Source: Botrimarina mediterranea
GTDB taxonomy: Bacteria > Planctomycetota > Planctomycetia > Pirellulales > Lacipirellulaceae
Length of the DNA: 64,000 bases
NCBI RefSeq assembly: GCF_007753265.1
Contig: NZ_CP036349.1
Location: 4,807,363-4,871,362 of the forward strand
Direction: 5' to 3'
Below the pieces are notes generated by a model, which did not search any database, was not told the origin of the DNA, and worked only from the letters and a program-made list of their open reading frames with translations. Every line of letters begins with the position of its first letter. Positions within the stretch are counted from its first letter, which is position 1. This document shows positions 8,043 through 17,310 of this stretch, one piece after another. Made by a program: the position numbers and the translations under genes.

Positions 8043-10829
8043 ATGACTAGCCTTTGCCGCTCTGCCGCGACGACGCCGCTCTGCATCACTATCGTCTGCC
8101 TTGCTTGCCAGTTGGCCCCGGCGATGGAGGCCGTCGACCTGCAGTGCGACCGACGCGCCGACCCCCTCGGCGTCGCTCCTTCTCCGGTCGTGCTCTCTTG
8201 GTCGCTGGAATCGTCCGAGCGACGATCGGAGCAAACGGCGTTTGAAGTTCAGGTCGCCACTTCCCCTGACCGCCTCGCGACGCCCGATGTTTGGGCGAGT
8301 GGGCGTGAGGACTCGCCCGCGCAACACGTGGTAGTCCCCAAGAGATTGGAGCCGAGAACACCTCACTACTGGCGTGTCCGAGTGTGGGACGAGACAGATA
8401 AGCCTTCGCAGTGGAGCGCTGTCGCCAAATGGGAAACCTCGCTGGCTCCCACCGACTGGGAAGCGCAGTGGATTGACGACGGGCGCCCGCGACCACAACA
8501 CGACGCCGAGTATTACGAGGAATCGCCGGCGCCGCTGTTTCGCAAAGCGTTCAAGGTTGAGAAGCCCGTTCGTCACGCACGCCTGTACGTCGCGGGATTG
8601 GGTTACTACGAGGCTCGCCTTAACGGTCGGCGCATTGGCGACGAGCATCACGCGCCGGCTTGGACCGACTACGACAAGCGGGTGCTCTACGCAACGCACG
8701 AAGTCACTCAACTGCTAGCCCAAGGCGAGAACGCTATCGGAATTGAGGTCGGCGCTGGATGGCGCGATCCCCTGCCCTTGCGGATGTGGGGACGGATCAA
8801 TCTCCGCGAAAGTCTGGCTGTCGGTCCGCCGTGCCTGATCGCTCAGCTCGAAGTCACGCATACCGATGGGTCGCGCACCGTGATCGCAACCGGTCCCGAG
8901 TGGCGGACGCACCCCGGCCCGGTCGTTCGCAACAGTGTCTATCTCGGCGAAGAGTACGACGCCCGCCGCGAGCTCTCTGGTTGGACGACGCCAGAGTATG
9001 GCGATGCCAATTGGCGCCACGCCATCGCTGCAAGAGATCAACCGAAAGGCAAACTCGTACCTCAGTCGGCGCCGCCGATCCGTGTCGTCGATCGACTGCC
9101 AGGCGTGCTGCTCAAGACACTACCCGATGGGACGCGGGTGTATGACTTCGGCCGTAACTTCACCGGCGTGGTTGAAGTCGATTCGCCAAGCTCCGGTGAA
9201 GAGCAAGTGCGGCTGCTGCACGGCGAGCTCCTCGACGACGACGGCCGCGTGAATCCACTGACGTCCGTTGTCGGCCAGATCAAGCAGCCGGGCGTCGGCG
9301 GCCCCGGCGCGCCGGATGTCGCGGTACAGCTCGACTCCTACACGCCGGCGAAGGACGGCGCGTGGTCTTGGGCGCCGCGGTTCACCTTCCACGGCTTTCG
9401 CTATGTCGAAGCGACCGGCCTTGCCGACGACTCACGGCTGACCGGCCTTGCGCTGCGATCCGACGTGGCGTCGGCGATCGAGTTCGCGTGCTCCGACGAG
9501 CGGCTCAACCAGCTCCAGCAGGTCTGTCGCAACACGTTCGAGAGCAATCTTGTTGGCGTCCAGTCGGATTGTCCCCATCGAGAGAAGTTCGGCTACGGCG
9601 GCGACATCGCGGTGACGGCTGACGCGATGTGCCTGAACTACGACATGGCGACCTTCTACACCAAAGCTGTCGAAGACCTCGCCGACGCCAGGCGGCCCGA
9701 CGGGGCGTTGACCGAGACGGCGCCGTTCGTTGGCATTGCCGACGCCGGCCTTGGTGAACGCGGCGGTCCCATTGGCTGGGCCCTAGCCCATCCGCTGCTG
9801 CTCGATCGGCTCCATCGCTACTACGGCGCCGAGCGGCTGATCGAAGAGCAGTACGCCGTCGCCGCGAAGTGGCTCGCGCTCGTCGGTCGATTGGCTCCGG
9901 ATCACTTGGTGAGAGTCGAGATCGGCGACCACGAGGCGATAACGCCCACGCCCGTCGCGCTGATGGCGACCGCTCACTACCACGAGGCCACCGTCCTCAT
10001 GCAACGGCTGGCGAAAGCCATCGGCCGTGATGACGACGCCGCCCGTTACGCGGAGCTTGAGCAGCACATCCGCGACGCTTGGCGGGCCGAGTTCTATACC
10101 GATGAACTCAACAACGAGAGCGACTGGACCCAAACCGCCTCTTGCGCCGCGGTGCGACTCTTGGGAGCTGGCGACGCTGACGGGGCTCTCGCTTGGCTCG
10201 AGCGCGACCTGTCCGCGCGAGAGGTGCGGCTAACGACAGGCATCTTCGGGGCGTCGTGGCTGCTCGAAACGCTGACTCGCCACGGCCGCAGCGACCTCGC
10301 CTACCTCGCCGCGACGCAACGTGAGTTTCCCGGCTGGGGTCACATGCTCGACTCCGGCGCCACGACGCTCTGGGAGCACTGGGCGTTCTCCGACAACACG
10401 TTCAGCCACAATCACCCGATGTTCGGCTCGGTCAGCCAGTGGATGATCGAGCGCGTCGGAGGGATCGCCGTGCCGTCCGATGCGGTCGCCGGCGACCGCG
10501 TCGAGATCGCGCCGAGCGTCGTCGGACCGATCCGATGGGCAAAGACGACTTACCGATCGCCGCGCGGGCCGGTCCGTTGCGACTGGCTTATCGAGGGCGA
10601 GTCGCTGCGGCTTGAGGTCGACGTTCCGCCAGGAGTTGAAGCCCGAGTGACGATCCCAACGGCCGATGCAACCCGAGTCACCGAGTCGGACCTGCCAGCG
10701 GACCGAGCCACTGGCGTCGAGTCGCTGCCATCCGCTGACGGCACGGCGGCGTTTGCGGTCGGTTCGGGTAGTTATCTCTTTGTCGCCCCGCTACCCATCG
10801 GATCGACTTCCGCCGCAGCGGTAGATTGA
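8043..10829 (+). CDS. GH78 alpha-L-rhamnosidase, secreted
   Basis: Cleaves terminal alpha-L-rhamnose from polysaccharides or glycosides, by an inverting mechanism in this family; the cleavage product would enter rhamnose catabolism. 928 residues with a signal peptide (cut near residue 27-30). A fibronectin-like N-terminal domain (HYWRVRVWDE near 115) leads to the Bac_rhamnosid_N beta domain (ARLYVAGLGYYEARLNG near 180). A concanavalin-like domain follows, then an (alpha/alpha)6 barrel. The barrel carries the family signature GVQSDCPHREKFGYGGD, whose acidic residues lie in the active site. Its 3' end overlaps the convergent GH97 gene by 58 bases. Confidence 0.93.
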   Translation: MTSLCRSAATTPLCITIVCLACQLAPAMEAVDLQCDRRADPLGVAPSPVVLSWSLESSERRSEQTAFEVQVATSPDRLATPDVWASGREDSPAQHVVVPKRLEPRTPHYWRVRVWDETDKPSQWSAVAKWETSLAPTDWEAQWIDDGRPRPQHDAEYYEESPAPLFRKAFKVEKPVRHARLYVAGLGYYEARLNGRRIGDEHHAPAWTDYDKRVLYATHEVTQLLAQGENAIGIEVGAGWRDPLPLRMWGRINLRESLAVGPPCLIAQLEVTHTDGSRTVIATGPEWRTHPGPVVRNSVYLGEEYDARRELSGWTTPEYGDANWRHAIAARDQPKGKLVPQSAPPIRVVDRLPGVLLKTLPDGTRVYDFGRNFTGVVEVDSPSSGEEQVRLLHGELLDDDGRVNPLTSVVGQIKQPGVGGPGAPDVAVQLDSYTPAKDGAWSWAPRFTFHGFRYVEATGLADDSRLTGLALRSDVASAIEFACSDERLNQLQQVCRNTFESNLVGVQSDCPHREKFGYGGDIAVTADAMCLNYDMATFYTKAVEDLADARRPDGALTETAPFVGIADAGLGERGGPIGWALAHPLLLDRLHRYYGAERLIEEQYAVAAKWLALVGRLAPDHLVRVEIGDHEAITPTPVALMATAHYHEATVLMQRLAKAIGRDDDAARYAELEQHIRDAWRAEFYTDELNNESDWTQTASCAAVRLLGAGDADGALAWLERDLSAREVRLTTGIFGASWLLETLTRHGRSDLAYLAATQREFPGWGHMLDSGATTLWEHWAFSDNTFSHNHPMFGSVSQWMIERVGGIAVPSDAVAGDRVEIAPSVVGPIRWAKTTYRSPRGPVRCDWLIEGESLRLEVDVPPGVEARVTIPTADATRVTESDLPADRATGVESLPSADGTAAFAVGSGSYLFVAPLPIGSTSAAAVD

Positions 10830-12760
10830 TCGTCACGCCAATCTAGCAGCAGCACAAAACCACCCCGGCCCGGGACCTCGTGAAGCCACTTCGCCGGGAC
10901 GGTTGGCGCCTCGACGATCTCGAGGTCGCGGCCCTCAACGTCATCGGTGATCGCCACTAACGTTCGGGCATCGGCGTACGGCGATAGATCGAGTTCAACC
11001 TCGGAATGCTGGTCCTGCCCGTTCAAGCCGGCGATGAACCAATCGTCGCCCGACCGCCTGGCGACGACGACGCGCTTGCCCGGCTCGCCGACAAGACATC
11101 GCGACTCATCCCACCGCGCCGGCGCCTCGCGGAGCACCGTTTGTGCGGCGGCCGGCAACGCGTTGTACGCCTCCGGCCCGTCGGCGTAGTGGATCACGCC
11201 CGACGTGAACACGATCGGCGTCGCCAGCTCATGGGCCACGGTCGTTGTCCGCTGGGTGTCGACGAGCGGCGCGAGTCGCAGCGGCGTCACGTCCATCGGG
11301 CCGGCGACGTTCCGGGTGAACGGGAGCACGCAGTTCAGTTCGGCGACCTTCTCGGGGTATCGGTTGTCGTAGATGTAACTCTCCATGCCGAGCACCGCCT
11401 CGCACGACAGCAGGTTCGGCCAGGTGCGATGCCAGCCGCGCGGCGTCGGGCAGCCGTGCAGCACCACCACCAACTCTCGTTCGGCGGCGTCCTGTAGCGT
11501 GTCGCGGATCGCTTGCATCCCTTGCTGCAGCTGGGTCGCCCAGAAATCGATCTTCACGCCGGCGGCGCCGCACGCCTTGTAATGGTCCAGCTTCTCGCGC
11601 CGGTGTTGGGCGTCGTAACAGTCGCCCGAGTACATCCAGATCAGCGGCCTCACGCCCTGCCGCCGTGCGTACTGCGAGGTCTCCTTGAGATCGACATCCC
11701 ACCAACCGCCATCGAACGTCGTATACTCCCAGCCATACTCCGCGGCGAGGTCGGTGAACTTGTCGAAGAACTCCCGCCGATAGGGCCCTTCGTGCTGCGA
11801 CAACCAACCCCACGAAGCCCGGCCCGGCTTGATCCAACTCGTATCGCTGATTCTTGAAGGCGACGCGACATCTGTGACGAGCGTCGCGGTGACGAAGTCA
11901 CGCGGCTCGCCGACAAGGATCACCCGCCACGGCAACGCCCAAGGCGTTGTCGACGCCGGGGTCGCGCTGAATGGCACGGACTTCGGCGCTTGATGCGTCT
12001 CGTCGGCGGCGGCAAAGGCGATCTCGTAGCTGCCCGGTTCGGCGCCGTTCACCAAGTGGCTGCCACAGAAGTCGCCGACGTCACCCGACTCGCACAACAG
12101 GACGGCGGGGCCGCTTGTTGAAGGCTCGATGAGCGCCGGCATCGCCCAACCCGCCGGCTTGGCCCGCGATTCGATCGGCGGATCGCCCACCGCGACGCGG
12201 AAGAAGTAGTCCTCGTCGTTTGGCGTGTGCTCGCCAGCCACGTGGTAAGGCGTCAGCCATCCCTTCGCTCGCGTCGTGAAGCGGAAGGACGTTCTCTCGC
12301 GCAACACCTCGCGCCGCTCGCCGGTTGGCTTCTCGAAACGATATCGAAACGCGGCGCCCTCATCGCTCGCCACGCCGTCGATAAGCACCTCGTTGCCATC
12401 GGCGTTGGCAAAACGAACCGTCTTGCGGTGCAGCAAGTGGTCGATGCGCGAAGTGGGGCCGGTCAACAACTCGTACCGCTGCCGATCAACGATGACGTCG
12501 CTGCACTCAACCCGTCGCAGCCCACGGCTATAGTCACCGTCCGCGCAAACGACGCCGAGTTGCGATCGACGGACTACCGATTTGCCGTCGTAGGAAACCG
12601 TGTAGCTCGGGGCGCCGTCGTCGTCGAGCGACACCGCCAAGGCGACGCGGCCGTCAGGCGACGCTACCTCTAGCACCCTCTCCGCCGCGGCGCAGGAGAC
12701 GGCAACGAAGCAACAAGCCAAGCAGACAACACCACGCGTAAGTCTTGCCCAATCCAGCAT
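10772..12760 (-). CDS. GH97 glycoside hydrolase (probable alpha-galactosidase)
   Basis: Secreted enzyme of 662 residues. Signal peptide to about residue 27, an N-terminal beta-sandwich (GH97 N-domain, VLEVASPDGR), a TIM barrel beginning about 280 (WGWLSQHEGPY) and a C-terminal beta domain. The barrel shows DGGWWDVD, GVKIDFW and the later LLSCEAVLGME, all GH97 landmarks. The Asp in KIDFW occupies the place of the nucleophile of retaining GH97 alpha-galactosidases, so retaining chemistry on alpha-galactosides is my reading; alpha-glucosidase activity is the alternative. The ATG at 12760 has AAGG 7 bases upstream; a TTG just before it is also in frame. Same strand as, and 71 bases after, the GH36 gene: probably one transcript. 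Confidence 0.9.
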   Translation of the reverse strand: MLDWARLTRGVVCLACCFVAVSCAAAERVLEVASPDGRVALAVSLDDDGAPSYTVSYDGKSVVRRSQLGVVCADGDYSRGLRRVECSDVIVDRQRYELLTGPTSRIDHLLHRKTVRFANADGNEVLIDGVASDEGAAFRYRFEKPTGERREVLRERTSFRFTTRAKGWLTPYHVAGEHTPNDEDYFFRVAVGDPPIESRAKPAGWAMPALIEPSTSGPAVLLCESGDVGDFCGSHLVNGAEPGSYEIAFAAADETHQAPKSVPFSATPASTTPWALPWRVILVGEPRDFVTATLVTDVASPSRISDTSWIKPGRASWGWLSQHEGPYRREFFDKFTDLAAEYGWEYTTFDGGWWDVDLKETSQYARRQGVRPLIWMYSGDCYDAQHRREKLDHYKACGAAGVKIDFWATQLQQGMQAIRDTLQDAAERELVVVLHGCPTPRGWHRTWPNLLSCEAVLGMESYIYDNRYPEKVAELNCVLPFTRNVAGPMDVTPLRLAPLVDTQRTTTVAHELATPIVFTSGVIHYADGPEAYNALPAAAQTVLREAPARWDESRCLVGEPGKRVVVARRSGDDWFIAGLNGQDQHSEVELDLSPYADARTLVAITDDVEGRDLEIVEAPTVPAKWLHEVPGRGGFVLLLDWRDDQSTAAAEVDPMGSGATKR

Positions 12761-12831
12761 CAAAGAACCTTCTACCGGTGAAAGTCATCGGCTACGGAGA
12801 CAGTCATGGGCAACATGCAACAGAAGGTTGC

Positions 12832-15450
12832 TTACTCGATCGCGATCAGCTCGACCATCGTCGCCTGTACCGCGTCCGCCGTCGCGGTCGCGAAGCCAAC
12901 CTCCATCAACTCGGCGCCCGTCTTCGTAGCGCCGTCGTCGGCAAGGACCGGGCGGCCCGGCGCCGGGTGAACTTCATGGACGCTGTAAGCGGTCTTGGGG
13001 TCGAGACCCATCAGCTTTACCGGCCGGGGCTCGTCCTTCTTCAGTTGGAACACAAACGCCGCCGCTCGCTTGCCGTCTTCCGCGACAAAGTCGATCACGC
13101 AGCGCGACGAATCGTGCGGGCTTTCGACGCGGTACAGGTCGCCGAGCTGCACGACCTCGCGGATCGATTTGTACGCCGCGATCGCTTGCCGACAGATCGT
13201 CATCTCTTCATCGGTGAGTTCGGCCACGTCGATGTCCATGCCGTACTTGGCGCTCATCGCCACAGCGGTGGCGAAGTGCAGCGGCCGCTCGCCCATCCGC
13301 GAGACGTGGCTGCTCATCGCGATCGATGGGAAGAAGTACGAGTAGTCCCACTGCATCGTGACGCGGCGCACCGCGTCGGTGTTGTCGCTCGGCCAGAACT
13401 CGTGGAAGTACCGCAGCGCGCCGTAATCGACGCGTCCGCCGCCGCCCGAGCAGAGCATCAACTCCGTCTTGGGAAACGCCTCGGCGGTCTGCGCCATCAG
13501 CTTGTAGAGCTGCCGCGTGTAGTCGATCCACAGGTGCATCTGTCGTTCCGCCGGCAGGTACGACGAGCCGGGCTGCGTGACGTAGCGGTTGGCGTCCCAC
13601 TTCGCACAGGTGACGCCCTCGACGCCGAGCGTCCTCTCGATCACGCCCCACTCGAAGTCGAACACTTCGGGCCGCGTCAGGTCGAGGATCATCTGGTTGC
13701 GTTGCAGTTCGGGCTCGCGCCGCGGCTGGCGGATCACCCATTCGGGATGCCGCTCGTAGAGCTCGCTGCGCGGGTTGACCATCTCGGGCTCGATCCAGAT
13801 GCCGAACCGCAGCCCCCGATCGATCGCGGCCTCGGCGACGGGCGCCATGCCCTTTGGGAATCGCTCGCGGTTGGGTTCCCAATCACCCAAGCCGGCGTTG
13901 TCCGACAGCCGCGGATGCATTTTGCCGAACCAACCGTCGTCGAGCAGGAACAGCTCGATGCCCATCTCCTTCGCCGGGCCGAAGAGATTCGTGATCCGCT
14001 CGGCGTCGAAGTCAAAGCCCGTCGCCTCCCAGTTGTTCAGCAGCGTGTCGCGCGGCGTGTCGCCTTCCCGGAGGCCGTGCTCGCGGGCCCAGCGGTGCAG
14101 CGATCGGCTCATCTTGCCGAGACCCTGGTCGCTCCACGCCCAAATCATTGTCGGCGTCACGAACGATTCGCCCGCGGCGATCTGGTACTCGGACGCATAC
14201 GGGTTCACGCCGCACAACGCGCGGACCTGCTTGCCGGTGTGGTCGAACGCGGCCTGAAAGCTCCCCGACCAAGCAAGCGTCCCGCCCAGCACGCGGCCGG
14301 TGTTCTCGGCGGGTTCGCCGTCGAGCCCAACGATGAACGAAGGCGACACCAACTGGTGCGCCCGCACGCCGAGCTTCGAATCTACCACCTTCATCCCCGG
14401 CGTCAGCTTCTCGACGACGGGGTTCATCTCGTCGTTCCAGTCGCCGTGGAAGTGCATCAAGGTCGTCTGCTCAGCCGGCAACACCAGCGACGCCGACGCC
14501 ATCCGCTCGAGCGTGATCGGCCCGTCCTCACCATTGGTGATGGTCACCCATTGCTCGACGACTCCCGCATCCCCGGCTCCCGAAGCCCTGTGGACTCGGA
14601 ACGACAGCGTGACATCGAGCGGGAAGACGGTGTCGCGGAGGTCAATCTCCACAAGGTCCGTCGCGGCGTCGATCGACTCCGTGCGATGGGCGACGTAGGC
14701 GAGCGAGGTCGAGCGATCGCCATCCGCGTGGACGACTTGCAACGCCGGCTCGAAGACGTAGCCGTAGCCGCCCTGCGGGTACGCTTCGGCGGTGCGTGGC
14801 GGAGTGGCGTTCTCGACCGCTTCGCCCAGCGCGGCCTGATAGAGCCTGCCGTCGTCGCCGACGATAAACGCCAATGGGAACGCGTCGCCGCCAATGCGGA
14901 TGACCTCGTAAGGCTCGATCGCCTCGATGGAATCCGTCGACCCTGCCACACTGACCTTGGCGTTGGCCCAATCGGCGTGGTCGTAGCCGGCGCCGTCGCC
15001 GCCGTCAGCGACACGCAACTCAAGCACCTTGACGCCACGCACATCGACGTCCAGCGCCTCTGGTTCCGCCGTGCCGGAGAGACGCCCGCTCTCCCAAACG
15101 ACTTCCCCGTCGGCGACCACCTGAAAGCGGACCCCACCGTTGCCGTCGGCGCTGTCATCCACGCCGACGACCGACGTGAAGCGGTCGCCCTGCCCGGCAA
15201 GGTTGATCCGCATCTTGCTCGGCGCGTGCGTCGCCACGCCACTGGCGAACTCACGGCCGCGCAAACGGAGCGGCTCGCCGGCAAGGCTCTTGCTCGCTTG
15301 AGCCTGTCCCCACCCGCTCGTCATCTTCGACAAATCGAGCGACGAAACGTCGACGCTCTCAGCGCCCCACGACACGCCCTCGACCGCGGTCCAAACGACC
15401 AACGGCAGCAAGAGCCAACATCGATTCCAAGCCCAACCACGAATCCCCAT
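12832..15450 (-). CDS. NPCBM domain-GH36 alpha-galactosidase, secreted
   Basis: Retaining alpha-galactosidase of clan GH-D. About 872 residues: signal peptide to about 30; a novel putative carbohydrate-binding (NPCBM) module about 35-165, with the typical ending GGDGAGYDHADWANAKV; then the GH36 N-terminal beta-domain and the TIM barrel. The barrel has LLDDGWFG, GIWIEPEMVNP, the nucleophile Asp in CAKWDANR and the acid/base Asp in SDNTDA, so the active site is complete. A GTG at 15453 and an ATG at 15450 are both preceded by GGAGGAG; I give the ATG. The antisense strand is open for 928 codons here, but this is a composition shadow. Forms a likely operon with the GH97 gene. Confidence 0.94.
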   Translation of the reverse strand: MGIRGWAWNRCWLLLPLVVWTAVEGVSWGAESVDVSSLDLSKMTSGWGQAQASKSLAGEPLRLRGREFASGVATHAPSKMRINLAGQGDRFTSVVGVDDSADGNGGVRFQVVADGEVVWESGRLSGTAEPEALDVDVRGVKVLELRVADGGDGAGYDHADWANAKVSVAGSTDSIEAIEPYEVIRIGGDAFPLAFIVGDDGRLYQAALGEAVENATPPRTAEAYPQGGYGYVFEPALQVVHADGDRSTSLAYVAHRTESIDAATDLVEIDLRDTVFPLDVTLSFRVHRASGAGDAGVVEQWVTITNGEDGPITLERMASASLVLPAEQTTLMHFHGDWNDEMNPVVEKLTPGMKVVDSKLGVRAHQLVSPSFIVGLDGEPAENTGRVLGGTLAWSGSFQAAFDHTGKQVRALCGVNPYASEYQIAAGESFVTPTMIWAWSDQGLGKMSRSLHRWAREHGLREGDTPRDTLLNNWEATGFDFDAERITNLFGPAKEMGIELFLLDDGWFGKMHPRLSDNAGLGDWEPNRERFPKGMAPVAEAAIDRGLRFGIWIEPEMVNPRSELYERHPEWVIRQPRREPELQRNQMILDLTRPEVFDFEWGVIERTLGVEGVTCAKWDANRYVTQPGSSYLPAERQMHLWIDYTRQLYKLMAQTAEAFPKTELMLCSGGGGRVDYGALRYFHEFWPSDNTDAVRRVTMQWDYSYFFPSIAMSSHVSRMGERPLHFATAVAMSAKYGMDIDVAELTDEEMTICRQAIAAYKSIREVVQLGDLYRVESPHDSSRCVIDFVAEDGKRAAAFVFQLKKDEPRPVKLMGLDPKTAYSVHEVHPAPGRPVLADDGATKTGAELMEVGFATATADAVQATMVELIAIE

Positions 15451-15575
15451 CACGCCCGACTCCTCCCGTATGCCCCTTCTAACAACGCCTTCACGCCTGT
15501 TCGAAGCAGCATTTTACCAGACGACAAATGAAACCCCGAATCGAAATAGCCACTTCTTTCCACAAAGCGCGCTGG

Positions 15576-16661
15576 TCAAGCGAACGGGCGGCGCACCGCC
15601 ACACTCAACAACCCCGCGCCGATCAACAACACAGCTGTCGGCTCCGGCACCGCCGGCGCGAACGCCCGCAACTCGGTGAAAGCCAGGTACTCGTCGCGCG
15701 TCGTCTCGACCCGCAGGTACCGACCCGTCAGGCCGCTCAGGTCCACCGTCAGGTCGTAATCGGGCGTCGCGCCCATCGGCCCGTTGTTATCAACGATGAC
15801 CGAACCCACCTCGGCCAGCGACTCGTCAAGCACCGCGACCTTAAACTGGCTCGTGGTCTGCTCGTCGCTGCGGACGAACAGCTCGGCAAACTCGAGCGGC
15901 GTCGTCTCGCCAAGGTCCACTTGCCAAAACTCGCCCACGCCGAAGTTAATGGAGTGATAGACGCTGCGGTCGCCGAAGTTGAAATCGCCGTTGATTCCGC
16001 CGTCGTTGGCCGACGTCAGCTGCGCGCCATAGCCGGGGCCGGATAACGTCGTCACCGGCTTACCAACGACAAGGTTGTCGGCCTCGGTGTAGAGCAGCGG
16101 CGTCCCCGACCCGATCACCTCAAACTCGGCGAACGTCAGCCAGTAGTTGTTGTCGAGCCGCTCCAGCCGCACATGGCGTCCGAAGGCGCCGCCGGGGGCG
16201 CTGGCGCCGGGGTCGGTCGTGCCCCAGCTGCCGATCGTGAAGCCATTCGTCAAGTAGTCTTGCGTGAACGCCACCGCGCCCGGGGCGCCGGCGCCGTCGT
16301 CTTCGTAGATCGTGAGCCGCATGTTGCCGAAAACGCCCTGCTGCGCGTCGGTGCGCCGGAGCAGCTGCACCCGCTCGATGTAGGCGCTCGCGCCGAGATC
16401 GACCTGGTAGAACAGCGGCGGGTTCTCAGCGATCGCGTTGCCGTAGAACACCGACCCGGCGCCGAAGTCGCCGTTGCGATCGCCGTCAATCGCGTCCTCA
16501 ATCGCGGCGCCGTAATCAGCGCCGGTGGCTGTAGCTGTTCCGCCGACGGCGAGATTCGTCGTTGTCGGCGCGGCGAGAAGATTCGTGGGACTGGCAATTC
16601 CCGCCAAAACTAAGAGCGTCGCCCCAGCACGGGTGGCGAGCCGTGGTGTCATCGTCTTCAT
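15576..16661 (-). CDS. Discoidin-like (F5/8 type C) PEP-CTERM protein
   Basis: Exported protein of 361 residues. Signal peptide to about 30, then two tandem galactose-binding-like (discoidin, F5/8C) units. Unit 1 starts at NLAVGGTATATG and unit 2 at NLVVGKPVTTLSGPG; each ends with a strand carrying RxVRLERLDNNYWLTFAEFEV or RYLRVETTRDEYLAFTELR. The C-terminal PEP-CTERM tail is VPEPTAVLLI, a helix and RRPFA. Sugar or cell-surface binding is the likely role. ATG 16661 is chosen for TTGGAG 10 bases upstream and because signal-peptide features begin there; the frame extends 22 codons further without support. Close paralogue of 18453-19760 but without the dockerin. Confidence 0.85.
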   Translation of the reverse strand: MKTMTPRLATRAGATLLVLAGIASPTNLLAAPTTTNLAVGGTATATGADYGAAIEDAIDGDRNGDFGAGSVFYGNAIAENPPLFYQVDLGASAYIERVQLLRRTDAQQGVFGNMRLTIYEDDGAGAPGAVAFTQDYLTNGFTIGSWGTTDPGASAPGGAFGRHVRLERLDNNYWLTFAEFEVIGSGTPLLYTEADNLVVGKPVTTLSGPGYGAQLTSANDGGINGDFNFGDRSVYHSINFGVGEFWQVDLGETTPLEFAELFVRSDEQTTSQFKVAVLDESLAEVGSVIVDNNGPMGATPDYDLTVDLSGLTGRYLRVETTRDEYLAFTELRAFAPAVPEPTAVLLIGAGLLSVAVRRPFA

Positions 16662-16774
16662 TAGTCGCAACTCCAAGATGAAAGAAAAGAGTGCCCGGAC
16701 GGACAAACCGCCGACGTAGAAAAGCATCTATCGCGACGGTCTCGAAGCTTCGAGTCAGTCGCTACGACCTGCTT

Positions 16775-16858
16775 AACCACAGAGCCACGGAGGGCACAGA
16801 GAAAGACACTGAGACGTCTCCTCGGTGCGTCCTCCGTTCTCTCAATGGCTCTGTGGTT
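16775..16858. repeat. Long imperfect inverted repeat, CCACAGAG type
   Basis: Perfect 13-base arms (AACCACAGAGCCA at 16775-16787 and its complement at 16846-16858), plus an inner CGGAGG/CCTCCG pair. It sits between the lipoprotein stop and the PEP-CTERM start and could fold as a large hairpin or act as a transcript end. A separate 14-base palindrome, CTCGAAGCTTCGAG, lies at 16741-16754. Confidence 0.8.
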
Positions 16859-16880
16859 TCTTCCGTTGCAGAAGCAACCT

Positions 16881-17309
16881 CTACGGCGTCAGATCGAAAT
16901 CCTTCTTCCCACCTTCCACCGGCGAAGTCACCTTCATCGTCGATTGGCGGTTGTACTTGGCGGGGAGGTACTGCTCGCGCGGCGCCTCTTTGAGCTTGGG
17001 ATCGACCGGCCCCGTTTCCCGAACCGCCATGAGATTGACCGTCCACTCGCCCTCGGTGATCTCGGTTGCGTAGGCGCCGTCGGTGATTTTCGCAACGGTC
17101 GTCCGCGCCTTGGGATCGTCGGGGATCAGCGTCAGTGTCCCGGTTGGCAGCGGCTGCCCGTCGTAGGTCACGACGCCGGCGATCGGGTAGGTTGGCGGCC
17201 CCGCCGGCCCGCACCCCGCTAGGGCCATGCAGCCGGCGAGCCACACCAGCGAACCGGCTGCTCGCAGGCCGGGGCCGCCAACCGACCGGTTGTTCTGAAA
17301 CGCGTTCAT
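16881..17309 (-). CDS. Small lipoprotein paired with the DUF1559 gene
   Basis: 142 residues. The N-terminus carries lipoboxes LAGC (two possible, residues about 22-34), followed by a carboxypeptidase-regulatory-like beta domain: YPIAGVVTYDGQPLPTGTLTLIP. This small lipoprotein type typically follows a DUF1559 gene in planctomycetes. The ATG at 17309 lies 1 base after the DUF1559 stop (TGA-C-ATG), so the two are translationally coupled. Function unknown; I infer a periplasmic partner of the pilin-like protein. Confidence 0.85.
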   Translation of the reverse strand: MNAFQNNRSVGGPGLRAAGSLVWLAGCMALAGCGPAGPPTYPIAGVVTYDGQPLPTGTLTLIPDDPKARTTVAKITDGAYATEITEGEWTVNLMAVRETGPVDPKLKEAPREQYLPAKYNRQSTMKVTSPVEGGKKDFDLTP

Positions 17310-17310
17310 G

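Noticed and set aside
12745-15531. 928-codon open frame antisense to the GH36 gene
   Set aside because: It has no known domain and Arg/Ala/Val/His-rich composition; the opposite strand encodes complete GH36 catalytic motifs. Such long shadow frames come from high-GC codon use.
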